Shown one piece after another: positions 17,510-26,467 of a DNA stretch of 64,000 bases (its first letter is position 1; every line of letters begins with the position of its first letter). The notes under the pieces are model-generated. The model was not told the origin of the DNA and did no database searches. It saw only the letters and a program-made list of their open reading frames with translations. The stretch spans positions 24,415 through 88,414 of the forward strand of contig JAGBNN010000007.1 of NCBI GenBank assembly GCA_017634385.1, written 5' to 3'. Source of the stretch: Bacilli bacterium. Lineage in GTDB: Bacteria; Bacillota_I; Bacilli_A; RF39; UBA660. Both the position numbers and the translations under genes were made by a program.

Positions 17510-18108
17510 CTTGATATTGAAGACATATAACTTCTTACTTTTTGAGCCCATACTTGACTCTCAGCATATCTTGAATTCATTTTTTCTGGTGTATTTAATC
17601 CTCTTGCATAATAAGTTGCTAGATTATCTACAAATGATTTTATTCCTTCATCTATATTACTAAATGCTTTATAAGAACCACCGTTACACCCAGGAGATCC
17701 TTTTTGTCCTCCTACATTATAACAATTTCTAGTTAATCCTGAACATCTTCCACTATTACATCCTGATTCTAGTAATATTATTGAAAGTGCTACATAAGGA
17801 TCTACTCCTTTTTCAAGTGAGTAACTTGCGAGTAATTCTCCTTTACCTGCGATTGTATCTTTCATTGATCTATTTAATTTAGCAGAAAGTTCACTCATTG
17901 TCATATTATCATATACTATTACTCTTCTTGTTAAAGCTTGATCTTTAGTTCTATCTTGTACTAAATCTAATATTTCTTTTGGTTCTTCTTTTTTATTATT
18001 TATAGATGCTTGTAATTTATTTTTATCTATATTTGATAAAAATAATGAAAATGATATTATTGTAACCATAGAAACTATAAATACTGTGATTACTTTGTTA
18101 TTTATCAT
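17503..18108 (-). CDS. Membrane-anchored glucosaminidase-like wall hydrolase
   Basis: A 201-residue protein with an N-terminal membrane anchor (about residues 5-25) and an extracellular domain. The part from MKDTIAGKGELLASYSLEKGVDPYVALSIILLESGCNSG onward, with NCYNVGGQKG and YKAFSNIDEGIKSFVDNLATYY, is the Glucosaminidase / lysozyme-like fold (PF01832), with a likely catalytic Glu in LLESG. Two extra Cys pairs (CNSGRCSG, NCYN, GCNG) are visible. Residues 1-80 are clearly paralogous to the start of the neighbouring 3D-domain protein. The ATG at 18108 follows AAAGGAG. Confidence 0.8.
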   Translation of the reverse strand: MINNKVITVFIVSMVTIISFSLFLSNIDKNKLQASINNKKEEPKEILDLVQDRTKDQALTRRVIVYDNMTMSELSAKLNRSMKDTIAGKGELLASYSLEKGVDPYVALSIILLESGCNSGRCSGLTRNCYNVGGQKGSPGCNGGSYKAFSNIDEGIKSFVDNLATYYARGLNTPEKMNSRYAESQVWAQKVRSYMSSISRK

Positions 18109-18127
18109 AAATTACTCCTTTATTAAG

Positions 18128-18153
18128 AAAAATCCAATATACATTGGATTTTT
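18128..18153 (-). terminator. Intrinsic terminator after the 3D-domain gene
   Basis: An 11-bp perfect stem (AAAAATCCAAT and complement) with a 4-base loop on the minus strand. Confidence 0.8.
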
Positions 18154-18745
18154 ACCAGTTTACGTATATATCTATAATACCATGAGAACATCCTGTATCA
18201 TATACTTTAGCAGGTCCAAGTGATGTTATAAGTATTGTTCCTTTTGACATAAATGATGGATTAGCTGCGACACATATATATCCATCTCCATCTCTTACAG
18301 TTCCGTCATTTGCGACGTGTCTTCCTGGTATTCTTAATCCTACACCTGGAAGTACTCTTTGAGAATAATATGTCTCTTTATGACCATTAAAATAAATGGC
18401 TCCTTTGTTTTTAGAAAGTCTTGATGATGAATATGTATATAAATCACTATATTTCATTTCAAGTGTACCTGCATATAAAGCTTCTTGTTTTTCAGCAAAT
18501 GTCATTTCATCATAAGTTTTCTTTCTTATTGTTAAACCACCAAGTTTAACTTTATCTTCTATTAAGTCTAATACTTCTTCTTTTTCTTCTTCTTTATTTT
18601 CTTTAATCATACTTACAGACGCTACTGCTTTTTGTAAGTCTTCTTTATCTACATTTGATAAATAAGTTGAAAATGCAATTACAGTTAGCATTGATACTAA
18701 AAATACTGCGATTACTTTCTCATTTATTAATCGAAATATATTCAC
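18152..18745 (-). CDS. Membrane-anchored 3D-domain (RlpA-like barrel) protein
   Basis: A 197-residue protein if started at the GTG at 18745, which has GAGGTG six bases upstream; an in-frame TTG further up has no ribosome site. One membrane anchor (about residues 5-27) is followed by a charged linker, and the C-terminal domain GRHVANDGTVRDGDGYICVAA, then KGTILITSLGPAKVYDTG and GIIDIYVNW, carries the three aspartates of the 3D domain found in MltA/YocH/Rpf-type wall hydrolases. Its N-terminal 80 residues match those of the adjacent glucosaminidase gene. It probably acts on peptidoglycan outside the cell. Confidence 0.8.
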   Translation of the reverse strand: MNIFRLINEKVIAVFLVSMLTVIAFSTYLSNVDKEDLQKAVASVSMIKENKEEEKEEVLDLIEDKVKLGGLTIRKKTYDEMTFAEKQEALYAGTLEMKYSDLYTYSSSRLSKNKGAIYFNGHKETYYSQRVLPGVGLRIPGRHVANDGTVRDGDGYICVAANPSFMSKGTILITSLGPAKVYDTGCSHGIIDIYVNW

Positions 18746-18814
18746 TTTTTTCACCTCATTTGTCTTTTCGTGAAGCAAATTAATGATACCATATTTCCCT
18801 TATATAGTCAAATT

Positions 18815-19744
18815 TTATCTTAGTTTTACAATGAACATTAATATTACAATCACTATGGTTAAAACTATCATTGTTGTAATCATTATATTTGAAAAACCTT
18901 TATTATCTTTTTTTATTTTTTTAGTTTTTTTAGGTTTGATTTCTACGCCTTTTTTCTTAAGTTCTTCTATTAAATATGTTTCTAAATCACTATATTCATT
19001 TTTTATATCATCTAAGTCTGATTTAGTTTCATAAAATATATATCCGTTATATTCTTTATCTTTTAAAATATCATATATCATTCTTAATTGTTCTATTGTT
19101 TGAAATTTAATTACTTTTATTGATTCATTAAACACTTCAAACCAATTAAGTATATTATCTTTTTCAGCATCAGTATTTACGTTATTAACATCTAATGTTA
19201 TTCCTACATACTTTTCAGCTTCTTCTTCTGTAAATCCAAAATCTTTTGTTAATAGTCTTCTTGTATATACAATTATATCTGTCATTTGATTTATATTACT
19301 TCCAAACATAACTTCATTTGCTTTTGGATTTAAATTTTCAAATGCTACTTCTATTTTATTAGAAGCGATTGTTGCAACTGAAGTAACTATATTTAAGAAA
19401 TATTTTTTTTGTTCTTCTAATGTAGACCATTCAAATAAATTAAGTGCTAAATTAGATGCATTTATTGTTACTAATTTTATTTTACTATCTTTTATTTTCT
19501 TAACAACATCATTTACTAATTCTAAATTAGATAAATCTGGATTTACTGGTGGTAAGTGAAGTACTATATTACCTTTATATGATTTTAATATATTATTTAT
19601 ATTAAAATCTTTACCATCAGTTCTTACTTGAAGCTCAGTATTTTCTACATTTAATGAAGTTGAAGTATTACATCTTTCCATTTGATTTCCTTGAACCAAA
19701 TAACTTGCTTTATATGATATACCTAAATTCTTTAATATATCCAT
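18815..19744 (-). CDS. TIM-barrel sugar isomerase-like protein with C-terminal membrane anchor
   Basis: A 309-residue protein. Residues 1-260 look like an AP endonuclease 2 / xylose-isomerase-like barrel: MDILKNLGISYKASYLV, NIVLHLPPVNPD, KIEVAFENLNPK, YVGITLDVNNVNTD and GYIFYETKSD supply the His, Glu and Asp positions expected near strand ends. The last 30 residues are a basic stretch (KPKKTKKIKKDNKG) and one hydrophobic helix, so it is a tail-anchored protein, unusual for this fold. It lies alone between the translation operon and the 3D-domain gene. Substrate unknown. Confidence 0.65.
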   Translation of the reverse strand: MDILKNLGISYKASYLVQGNQMERCNTSTSLNVENTELQVRTDGKDFNINNILKSYKGNIVLHLPPVNPDLSNLELVNDVVKKIKDSKIKLVTINASNLALNLFEWSTLEEQKKYFLNIVTSVATIASNKIEVAFENLNPKANEVMFGSNINQMTDIIVYTRRLLTKDFGFTEEEAEKYVGITLDVNNVNTDAEKDNILNWFEVFNESIKVIKFQTIEQLRMIYDILKDKEYNGYIFYETKSDLDDIKNEYSDLETYLIEELKKKGVEIKPKKTKKIKKDNKGFSNIMITTMIVLTIVIVILMFIVKLR

Positions 19745-19818
19745 TATACTTCACTTCCATTCTTCTTAATTTCATTATATATTAAAATTTAAAATTATTA
19801 AATAGATATGAATAAAAA

Positions 19819-19842
19819 AAAGAAGATTTTTTAATCTTCTTT
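19819..19842 (-). terminator. Intrinsic terminator of the rimP-rbfA operon
   Basis: A 10-bp perfect stem (AAAGAAGATT and complement) with a 4-base loop and T-run on the minus strand, overlapping the rbfA stop. Confidence 0.85.
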
Positions 19843-20175
19843 ATGAATATTTTCTATAATTTTTTCTATTTTATTTCCATACTCTATAGACTCATCAAAA
19901 ATAAATGAAAGTTCTGGAATTTTTCTCATTTCTATTTTTCTTTTTATAAGTTCTGATCTTATAAATCCTTTAGCTCCATTTAAGTCATGAATACATTTAT
20001 CTCTTTTATTATCATCTAATACTGTACAATATACTTTTGCATAAGATAAATCGCTTGATAAATCTACATGTGTTATTGTTACAAATTTAATGTCTTCATC
20101 TTTTACTTCTAACATTAATATTTGACTTATTTCTTTAGCAAGTACATGTGCTAATCTTTCAGTTTTTATACTCAT
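19831..20175 (-). CDS. rbfA: 30S ribosome-binding factor A
   Basis: A 114-residue KH-fold protein needed for late 30S maturation. It begins SIKTERLAHVLAKEISQILMLEVKD, with HVDLSSDLSYAKVYC and LNGAKGFIRSELIKRKIEMRKIPELSFIFDESIEYG, the family's core. Its ATG overlaps the TGA stop of the upstream gene (ATGA). Last gene of the translation operon. Confidence 0.95.
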   Translation of the reverse strand: MSIKTERLAHVLAKEISQILMLEVKDEDIKFVTITHVDLSSDLSYAKVYCTVLDDNKRDKCIHDLNGAKGFIRSELIKRKIEMRKIPELSFIFDESIEYGNKIEKIIENIHKED

Positions 20176-20672
20176 TTTTTAGTCACCTCATTTAATGAAT
20201 AAGTAAGTCTTTTTTCACTAGGTCTTCTAATATAATCTAGTATTTCTTCATCAGGAACATCTTCTAATAAACTTTTAACTTCAATTCCATCTTCACCTAC
20301 TACTTTTGTTATCATATATGTTTTATTATCAGTTACACATATATAATTTCTCTCATCGGAAACAAGTTGATTATATCCATTAAATTTTAAATTAAAATCA
20401 TGTAATCTTAGATGAATCATACCTCGTATATTTTTTTGTTTTCTTTTATTAAAATTTATTTTAGATAGATCTCTATTACCTACTATTCTATTATCTCTAA
20501 ATAGATAAAACATATTTTTTTCTTCATAGGCTATATCACCTATTATATTATCTTTTTTTAAAATACTTACTCTTCTGTATTCTGGTATTTCTTCTGAAGT
20601 ACCATCTACTATATAACCAAGTTCTTTTAATAAACTTATATGCTCATCTAGCGTAACTTTTATTAAATCCAT
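20172..20672 (-). CDS. Unrecognised protein between infB and rbfA
   Basis: A 166-residue soluble protein starting MDLIKVTLDEHISLLKELGY. It has basic patches (NFNKRKQKNIRGMIHLRLHDF) and a C-terminal helix (PDEEILDYIRRPSEKRL). No family recognised; in Bacillus this position is held by ylxP, but the sequence does not resemble YlxP. It is tightly coupled to rbfA by a four-base overlap with a TGA stop and follows infB by 21 bases, so it is a translation-operon member, possibly RNA-binding (inference from charge and context only). Confidence 0.6.
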   Translation of the reverse strand: MDLIKVTLDEHISLLKELGYIVDGTSEEIPEYRRVSILKKDNIIGDIAYEEKNMFYLFRDNRIVGNRDLSKINFNKRKQKNIRGMIHLRLHDFNLKFNGYNQLVSDERNYICVTDNKTYMITKVVGEDGIEVKSLLEDVPDEEILDYIRRPSEKRLTYSLNEVTKK

Positions 20673-20693
20673 AACTTTACCCCCTAGAAATGA

Positions 20694-22835
20694 TTATCTT
20701 TTTATTTCAACCATTTCATATGCTTCAATTACATCATTTTCTTTAATATCATCAAAATTAACTAATGTAATTCCGCATTCAAAACCTTTTTTAACTTCTT
20801 TTACGCTGTCTTTTTCTTTTTGTACTGAGTTAATTTCTCCATCATATACTACTACGCCATCCCTAATTAATCTAGCTTTAGCATTTGATTTAATTATTCC
20901 ATCAGTTACCATAGTACCTGCGATAGTACCAACTTTAGAGAATTTAAATAATTTTCTAACTTCTGCTTGTCCAAGTACTTTTTCTTCATATTCAGGATCA
21001 AGCATACCTTTCATAGCATCTTCCATTTCTTCTACTAATTTATAAATAATATTATGAAGTCTTATATCTACATTATATTCTTTAGCTACTTCTAAAGTTT
21101 TTGCAGATGGTCTTACATTAAATCCAATTATTATTGCATCTGATGCATTAGCAAGTACTATATCAGATTCAGTAATAGTTCCTACTCCACTTCTTATTAC
21201 ATTTACTCTTACATCCTCTACTTGTATTTTAGAAAGTGCATTTTTAACAGCTTCTTCAGTACCTTTAACATCTGTTTTAAGTACTACATTTATTTCTTTA
21301 ATACCAGATTGTATTTTATCAAATAAATCATCTAAAGTAACTGCTTTAGTATTCTTATCTTTCTTTAATTTAGCTTGAAGTGCCCTATTTTCTGCGATAG
21401 ATTTAGCTTCTTTTTCAGTTTCAAATGCCATGAATCTATCTCCTGAAGATGGAACTTCTGATAAACCAGTTATTTCAACTGGTGTAGAAGGACCTGCTTC
21501 TACTACTTCTTTTCCTAAATCATTTTTAAGTGTTCTTACCTTACCATAAGTTGTACCTACTACTATAGGATCTCCAAGTCTAAGTGTTCCATTTTGTACA
21601 AGAAGTGTTACTGTAGAACCAACATTTTTATCAAGTTTAGATTCTATTACAGTTCCAAGTGCATATCTATTAGGATTTGCTTTTAATTCTTCCATTTCAG
21701 ATATTAATTGAATATTTTCAAGTAATTTATCAATTCCTTCTCCTGTTTTACATGAGATATTAGTATAGATTATATCTCCACCCCATTCATCAGGAGTAAG
21801 ACCTCTTGCAGCCATTTCATTTTTAACTTTTTCTGGATCTGCACCTGGTTTATCTATTTTATTAATTGCAACTAATATTGGTACACCTGCTGCTTTAGCA
21901 TGGTCTATTGCTTCTTCTGTTTGTGGCATTACACCATCATCTGCTGCTACTATAATAATAACTATATCTGTAACAGATGCTCCTCTTGCTCTCATTTCAG
22001 TAAATGCAGCATGTCCTGGAGTATCTATAAATGTTATCTTCTTACCATTATTATCTATTTGATAAGCACCTATATGTTGAGTTATACCACCAAATTCACC
22101 TTCTGTTACATGTGAATGTCTTATGTAATCAAGTAAACTTGTTTTACCATGGTCAACATGTCCCATTATTGTTACTACTGCTGGTCTTGGTTCTAGATCT
22201 TTTTCATCATCTGTTATTTCTAATTTTTCAAAGTTAGTAACATCTTGTGATTCAAAACTTTTTAGTGTTTTATCATAATCTATTACTATCATTTCTACAT
22301 CATCATAAGAAAGTGAATTATTTAAACTAGCCATTATACCTAAGTTCATTAATTTTTTTATTACTTCTGTAGGATTAACATCTAATTCTTTAGCTAAATC
22401 TGATACTGTCATTCCTTCTTTATAAAGAATTACATTTTCATCAGTTGAAGCTTCATTTTGAGTTAATTTTTCTTTATTCTTATACATTTGTTTTCTTTTT
22501 GCATTAATATCTTCTTTAGAAACTTCACTTTTCTTTTTTAATTTTTGTTTTTTAACTGTATCATCAAATTTTAGATATGATGCGCTTGCAAGTTCTTCTG
22601 CTTTATCTTCTAATTCTTCATCTAAATCATAATCTTTTTCTTCAGTCATTTCTTCTAGATAAGTTGTTTCTTCTTCATTTTCTGGATTCATTACTAGTAC
22701 ATTATCTAAATCTATAATTGCATCTTCAGAAAGTATATCTTCCTTATTTTGTGCATAACCTAATTCTTTAGCTTTCTTTAATACTACTTCTACATCCATA
22801 TTTATGTCTTGTGCATATTCTATTACACTCATCAT
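20694..22835 (-). CDS. infB: Translation initiation factor IF-2
   Basis: About 713 residues. An N-terminal IF2_N-like helical domain ([25 protein letters not shown]), a charged linker, a second IF2_N motif ([26 protein letters not shown]), then the GTPase: GHVDHGKTS near residue 225, [16 protein letters not shown] and a G5-like SCKTGEG, followed by the C-terminal domains. The start is the ATG at 22835, six bases after GAGGTG; a second ATG follows directly. It is on the short side, as in AT-rich Bacilli with a reduced linker. Brings fMet-tRNA to the 30S subunit. Confidence 0.95.
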   Translation of the reverse strand: MMSVIEYAQDINMDVEVVLKKAKELGYAQNKEDILSEDAIIDLDNVLVMNPENEEETTYLEEMTEEKDYDLDEELEDKAEELASASYLKFDDTVKKQKLKKKSEVSKEDINAKRKQMYKNKEKLTQNEASTDENVILYKEGMTVSDLAKELDVNPTEVIKKLMNLGIMASLNNSLSYDDVEMIVIDYDKTLKSFESQDVTNFEKLEITDDEKDLEPRPAVVTIMGHVDHGKTSLLDYIRHSHVTEGEFGGITQHIGAYQIDNNGKKITFIDTPGHAAFTEMRARGASVTDIVIIIVAADDGVMPQTEEAIDHAKAAGVPILVAINKIDKPGADPEKVKNEMAARGLTPDEWGGDIIYTNISCKTGEGIDKLLENIQLISEMEELKANPNRYALGTVIESKLDKNVGSTVTLLVQNGTLRLGDPIVVGTTYGKVRTLKNDLGKEVVEAGPSTPVEITGLSEVPSSGDRFMAFETEKEAKSIAENRALQAKLKKDKNTKAVTLDDLFDKIQSGIKEINVVLKTDVKGTEEAVKNALSKIQVEDVRVNVIRSGVGTITESDIVLANASDAIIIGFNVRPSAKTLEVAKEYNVDIRLHNIIYKLVEEMEDAMKGMLDPEYEEKVLGQAEVRKLFKFSKVGTIAGTMVTDGIIKSNAKARLIRDGVVVYDGEINSVQKEKDSVKEVKKGFECGITLVNFDDIKENDVIEAYEMVEIKR

Positions 22836-22850
22836 AAGAATCACCTCTTT

Positions 22851-23114
22851 CTATCTATTAATTATATTCATAAGTTCTTCATATATTTCATCAGGAATAG
22901 TTACTTCTAACATTCTATCTAATATTTTAGAAGTTTTAGCTTTATTTAATACATCTATATCCTTTTTAATATATGCTCCTCTTCCATTTGCCTTACCTGT
23001 TTCATCAACAAATACTTTTCCTTCATTATTTTTTACTATTCTTATTAAATCTTTTTTTTCAAATTTTTCTTTTGTTACTACACAGGTTCTTAAGGGTACT
23101 TTTCTTTGTTTCAT
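22851..23114 (-). CDS. rnpM: YlxR/RnpM-family RNA-binding protein
   Basis: An 87-residue basic protein. KQRKVPLRTCVVTKEKFEKKDLIRIVKNNEGKV followed by ETGKANGRGAYI is the YlxR signature. In Bacillus subtilis this protein (renamed RnpM) binds and modulates RNase P RNA. It sits in the standard place between nusA and infB. Start ATG 23114 follows a GGAGG site. Confidence 0.93.
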   Translation of the reverse strand: MKQRKVPLRTCVVTKEKFEKKDLIRIVKNNEGKVFVDETGKANGRGAYIKKDIDVLNKAKTSKILDRMLEVTIPDEIYEELMNIINR

Positions 23115-23125
23115 ATTATTCCTCC

Positions 23126-24217
23126 TTAAGCTTCGTAATATTTATATATATTTATTCCTTCTTCTTGTGCTTGAGCTGCTGTTTTAACATCTATCTTACA
23201 TTTTGTAAGTCTAGCTGCTAATTTAACATTTTGTCCTTTCTTACCAATTGCAAGTGATAAATTATCTCCTTCTGCAATAGCAAGTGCTTTAGAATTTTTA
23301 TCATCTAATAAATATACTTCTACATCTTTAGCAGGAGATAATGCATTTTTAATGAATTGTCTTAAATCTCTATCATATTCAACTACATCTATTTTTTCTC
23401 CATTTAATTCTTTAGAAATATTATTTATTCTTATTCCTTTTTCTCCAATACAAGCACCTACAGCATCTACTTTTTCATTTTCTGAATAAACTGCTATTTT
23501 ACTTCTAGAACCTGCATCTCTTGCTACTGAATATAGCATAATAGTACCATCATTTAATTCTGGTATTTCAAGTTCTAATAGTCTTTTTACAAATCCATAA
23601 TGACTTCTTGAAAGAAGTATAACTGGGCCACCTTTTTGACCTAATTCTATTTTTACAACATAAACTTTTATATTTGAACCCATTGTTAATTCTTCACCTG
23701 GTATTATTTCTGATTTTGGTAAAATACCATGTGCTCTTCCTAAATCAACATAATAGTTTTGTTTATCTTCTCTAGATAAATTACCAACTAATAATTCTCC
23801 TTCTTTACCATCGAATTCTTCCATTATACTTGCTCTTTCAGCCTCTCTTATTTTTTGAGTAAATACTTGTTTACAAGTTGAAGCTGCTACTCTTCCAAAA
23901 TCTTTAGGAGTTACTTCTTCTTCAATTACATCTCCTACTTTGAAATCTTCTGGATTATCAAGTTCTTCAAGTAATACTTGAGCATCTTCTTCATCTTCCA
24001 TATTAATTTCATCTACTATTACTTTATATGAAACAACTTTTATATTTCCTGTATCTTTATCAACAATTACTTTTGAATTAGTTGCACCATAATTTCTTTT
24101 ATAAGCTGCATTTAATGCAGTTTCTATATCTTCGAATATTTCATCTAATGTTATTCCTCTTACTTCAGCAAGTTCTTTAGCTGCTCTTAAAAATTCTTTA
24201 TTATCCATTTTATTCAT
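23126..24217 (-). CDS. nusA: Transcription termination/antitermination factor NusA
   Basis: About 363 residues: N-terminal RNA-polymerase-binding domain (FLRAAKELAEVRGITLDEIFEDIETALNAAYKRNYG), an S1 domain near residues 135-200, and two KH domains (VDAVGACIGEKGIRI, LSLAIGKKGQNVKLAARLT). No acidic repeats at the C terminus, as usual for Gram-positives. The best start is the ATG at 24217, which overlaps the end of rimP so that its GAAGGGAG ribosome site lies within rimP; an ATG three codons later is possible. Earlier in-frame codons are inside rimP. Confidence 0.95.
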   Translation of the reverse strand: MNKMDNKEFLRAAKELAEVRGITLDEIFEDIETALNAAYKRNYGATNSKVIVDKDTGNIKVVSYKVIVDEINMEDEEDAQVLLEELDNPEDFKVGDVIEEEVTPKDFGRVAASTCKQVFTQKIREAERASIMEEFDGKEGELLVGNLSREDKQNYYVDLGRAHGILPKSEIIPGEELTMGSNIKVYVVKIELGQKGGPVILLSRSHYGFVKRLLELEIPELNDGTIMLYSVARDAGSRSKIAVYSENEKVDAVGACIGEKGIRINNISKELNGEKIDVVEYDRDLRQFIKNALSPAKDVEVYLLDDKNSKALAIAEGDNLSLAIGKKGQNVKLAARLTKCKIDVKTAAQAQEEGINIYKYYEA

Positions 24218-24455
24218 CTTCTCCCTTCGAACAAACATTAAGTACATAACTTTCTTCTATTAGATCTTCTTCATCTAATATAGGATTAATTATATTAGTT
24301 GCAAGTACACATGTATCTAAATCTACATATGGTTTTTTATCAATAAGTATATATAAATTTTCTACTCCATACTCTTCTTCAAAGTAGATATCTGCTACAC
24401 TTATCTTTTCTTTCTTTAAAGGTTCTTCGATTAGTTTACGTATTTTTTCTTCCAT
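24210..24455 (-). CDS. rimP: Ribosome maturation factor RimP, short form
   Basis: Only 81 residues against about 150 in the family. The N-terminal domain is present (VADIYFEEEYGVENLYILIDKK, VDLDTCVLATNIINPILDEEDLIEESYVLNV) and ends at CSKGEDE, exactly where the usual SSPGLDRPL hinge begins, so the whole C-terminal SH3-like domain is missing. The stop overlaps the nusA start by eight bases and the spacing looks designed, not broken. First gene of the translation operon, start ATG 24455 behind GGAGG. It may be a lineage-specific minimal RimP. Confidence 0.85.
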   Translation of the reverse strand: MEEKIRKLIEEPLKKEKISVADIYFEEEYGVENLYILIDKKPYVDLDTCVLATNIINPILDEEDLIEESYVLNVCSKGEDE

Positions 24456-24474
24456 ATTTCCTCCATTATTATTA

Positions 24475-24499
24475 AAGAGTGAGGTATTCCCTCACTCTT
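24475..24499 (-). promoter_or_regulatory. Hairpin in the 5' leader of the rimP operon
   Basis: A 10-bp perfect stem (AAGAGTGAGG and complement) with a 5-base loop lies between the rimP promoter and its ribosome site, on the transcribed leader. Only three T follow, so it is a poor terminator and may be a regulatory or stabilising hairpin. Confidence 0.5.
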
Positions 24500-24522
24500 C
24501 GCTGTAAATAACTAACAACTAT

Positions 24523-24550
24523 AGTATAACACAAAAATATTATTTTTCAA
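24523..24550 (-). promoter_or_regulatory. rimP operon promoter
   Basis: On the minus strand -35 TTGAAA (24550-24545), 16-base spacer, -10 TATACT (24528-24523), just upstream of the leader hairpin. Confidence 0.6.
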
Positions 24551-24568
24551 TCAATTATTTAAATTTTT

Positions 24569-24577
24569 TGGTATAAT
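24569..24577 (+). promoter_or_regulatory. Extended -10 promoter of the CPBP gene
   Basis: TGGTATAAT, an extended -10 element, lies 22 bases before the start codon. No good -35 is visible, which fits an extended -10 promoter. Confidence 0.5.
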
Positions 24578-24599
24578 TAATATAGTAAGGAAGATAGTT

Positions 24600-25265
24600 A
24601 TGGAAAATAAAAAGAAATTAATATTAAATTTATCTGTATTTATATTTTATTTTATATATACACTTATACCATCTTTAGTACTATATATATTTCATTTAAG
24701 AATATATAATGTCTTATATAGAAGTATATATTTAATTATTATGGGATTAATTTATATAATATTTATTACATTTATTTATAAAGATGAACTTAAAAAAGAT
24801 ATAAAGGAAATAAGATTAAAAACTGTTATTAAGTATATACCAACATATATGATTGGATTATTACTTATGATAGGATCAAATATCATAGCATCTAAGATAA
24901 CAGGCAATACATTATCTCAAAATGAAATTAATGTTCGAGAAACAATTAAAATTATGCCATTATATATGTGTTTTTCTTCAGTTATATTTGCTCCTTTTAT
25001 AGAAGAAATTACTTTTAGAAAAACTTTTAGAAATATTATATCTAATGGTTATCTTTTTATAATTATTAGTGGGTTTATATTTGGTCTTATTCATATAAGT
25101 AATGTTGAAAATGGATTTGAAGAATTTATAATGATAATGCCATATATTCTTATGGGAATAGATTTATCTTATATATATTATAAAAGTGATAATATATTTA
25201 CTACTATTATTATTCATAGTATGCATAATCTTATATTATTACTTATTCAATTGATTGGAGGTTAA
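24600..25265 (+). CDS. CPBP-family intramembrane metalloprotease
   Basis: A 221-residue membrane protein with about six helices. The three CPBP (Abi/CAAX) motifs are present: EEITFRKTFRN near residue 138, FGLIHISN near 161 and HSMHNL near the C terminus, providing Glu-Glu, His and His/Asn. Members include CAAX-prenyl proteases, bacteriocin-immunity proteins and MroQ-type peptide processors. The ribosome site of the next gene overlaps its last codons, so it is co-transcribed with the phosphoesterase. Substrate unknown. Confidence 0.88.
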   Translation: MENKKKLILNLSVFIFYFIYTLIPSLVLYIFHLRIYNVLYRSIYLIIMGLIYIIFITFIYKDELKKDIKEIRLKTVIKYIPTYMIGLLLMIGSNIIASKITGNTLSQNEINVRETIKIMPLYMCFSSVIFAPFIEEITFRKTFRNIISNGYLFIIISGFIFGLIHISNVENGFEEFIMIMPYILMGIDLSYIYYKSDNIFTTIIIHSMHNLILLLIQLIGG

Positions 25266-25266
25266 T

Positions 25267-26139
25267 ATGGAAAAAGATTTTGATATTGTTGATGAAGATT
25301 TAGAAGAAGTACATGAAGGTAAACATTTAAGAAGATTATTCTTCATTATAGTATTAATTATTGTTCTTACTATTATATATGCTAGATATATTGGTACCTC
25401 TGGATTACTTGTTAAAGAATATGCTGTTAAGAGTAATCATATTACTGATACATATAATGGATTTAAAATAGCTCATTTTTCTGATTTTCATTATGGTAGA
25501 ACTACTCATTTAAAAGAGCTTCAAAATTTAGTTAAAGATATTAATAAAATGAAACCTGATATTATTGTATTTACTGGTGACTTTATTGATAGAGATACTC
25601 ATATTGATGATACTGAAATGTCTAAGATTATTGATGAGTTAAAAAAACTTAATAGTACTTATGGTAATTATTATGTTAATGGTAATCATGATAATAAGTT
25701 TGATAAATATTATCAAATGTTTGATAGTGCTGGATTTAATAATTTAAATAATACTTATGATGTTATTTATAATACTAGTAATGAAACTATATTGATAAGT
25801 GGTCTTGGAACTAAAAAGAATACTCAATTTTTAAATGAAGCTTTTGATAATAAAAAATATAATTATACTATTAATATTATGCATTATCCTGATTATATGG
25901 ATGATGTTGAAAATTATAATTTCGATTTAGTTTTAGCAGGTCATTCACATAATGGTCAAATAACTATTCCATTTTATGGAGGTATTATTACTGCGAATAA
26001 TGCTAAAAAATATAATAAACCTCATTATAAAGTTAATAATACTCAATTTTATATTTCATCTGGTATAGGAACTTCTAATTTTAATTTTAGATTATTTAAT
26101 AGACCATCATATAATTTATATAGATTAATAAAAAAATAG
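25267..26139 (+). CDS. Membrane-anchored metallophosphoesterase (YkuE-like)
   Basis: A 290-residue protein with one N-terminal anchor (about residues 26-45) and a calcineurin-like domain: FKIAHFSDFHYG, IIVFTGDFIDRD, YVNGNHDNK, IMHYPD and LAGHSHNGQ supply the full two-metal set (D-x-H, GD, GNHD, GHxH). The YkuE branch acts outside the membrane on lipids or UDP-diacylglucosamine-like substrates. The start chosen is the ATG at 25267, five bases after GGAGG within the end of the CPBP gene. Confidence 0.9.
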   Translation: MEKDFDIVDEDLEEVHEGKHLRRLFFIIVLIIVLTIIYARYIGTSGLLVKEYAVKSNHITDTYNGFKIAHFSDFHYGRTTHLKELQNLVKDINKMKPDIIVFTGDFIDRDTHIDDTEMSKIIDELKKLNSTYGNYYVNGNHDNKFDKYYQMFDSAGFNNLNNTYDVIYNTSNETILISGLGTKKNTQFLNEAFDNKKYNYTINIMHYPDYMDDVENYNFDLVLAGHSHNGQITIPFYGGIITANNAKKYNKPHYKVNNTQFYISSGIGTSNFNFRLFNRPSYNLYRLIKK

Positions 26140-26155
26140 TTTTTAACTATTTTTT
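26131..26155. terminator. Bidirectional terminator between convergent genes
   Basis: An 11-bp perfect stem (AAAAAATAGTT and complement) with a 3-base loop, T-runs on both strands, between the phosphoesterase and the ORF6N-like gene. Confidence 0.8.
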
Positions 26156-26418
26156 TTAATATATTCAAATACTTTTAATACCTTAATACATTTATCATCA
26201 TAATTAGGTCCTAGTAATAATGAAAGAGTTACTAGTGCTTTTTCAGTTAATATATAATTATTATTTATTTTATATATATAATTTAAAAAGAATTTTTTGT
26301 TTGTATTTAATATATATCTTATTGGTATATTAAATATCTTTTCAACATCATAATCATATATTACATAATTATTTTTATATTTATATATTTTATTTTGAAT
26401 ATTTATTAAGTCTTTCAT
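26143..26418 (-). CDS. Short ORF6N-like phage-type protein
   Basis: A 91-residue protein from the ATG at 26418 behind a strong AGGAGG. The order of segments, NKIYKYKNNYVIYDYDVEKIFNIPIRYI, then NNNYILTEKALVTLSLLLG, resembles the start of ORF6N/KilA-type phage regulators (an ORF6N head with the LTEKALVTLS strand that corresponds to the FTEQG-type motif), but it is short and divergent. It is a single-gene unit between two terminators, with a leader that resembles that of the DUF1016 gene. The assignment is tentative. Confidence 0.5.
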   Translation of the reverse strand: MKDLINIQNKIYKYKNNYVIYDYDVEKIFNIPIRYILNTNKKFFLNYIYKINNNYILTEKALVTLSLLLGPNYDDKCIKVLKVFEYIKKNS

Positions 26419-26467
26419 ATACCCTCCTAATAAATTATTCGCCATAAAATAGATTTTTCCACTAAAA

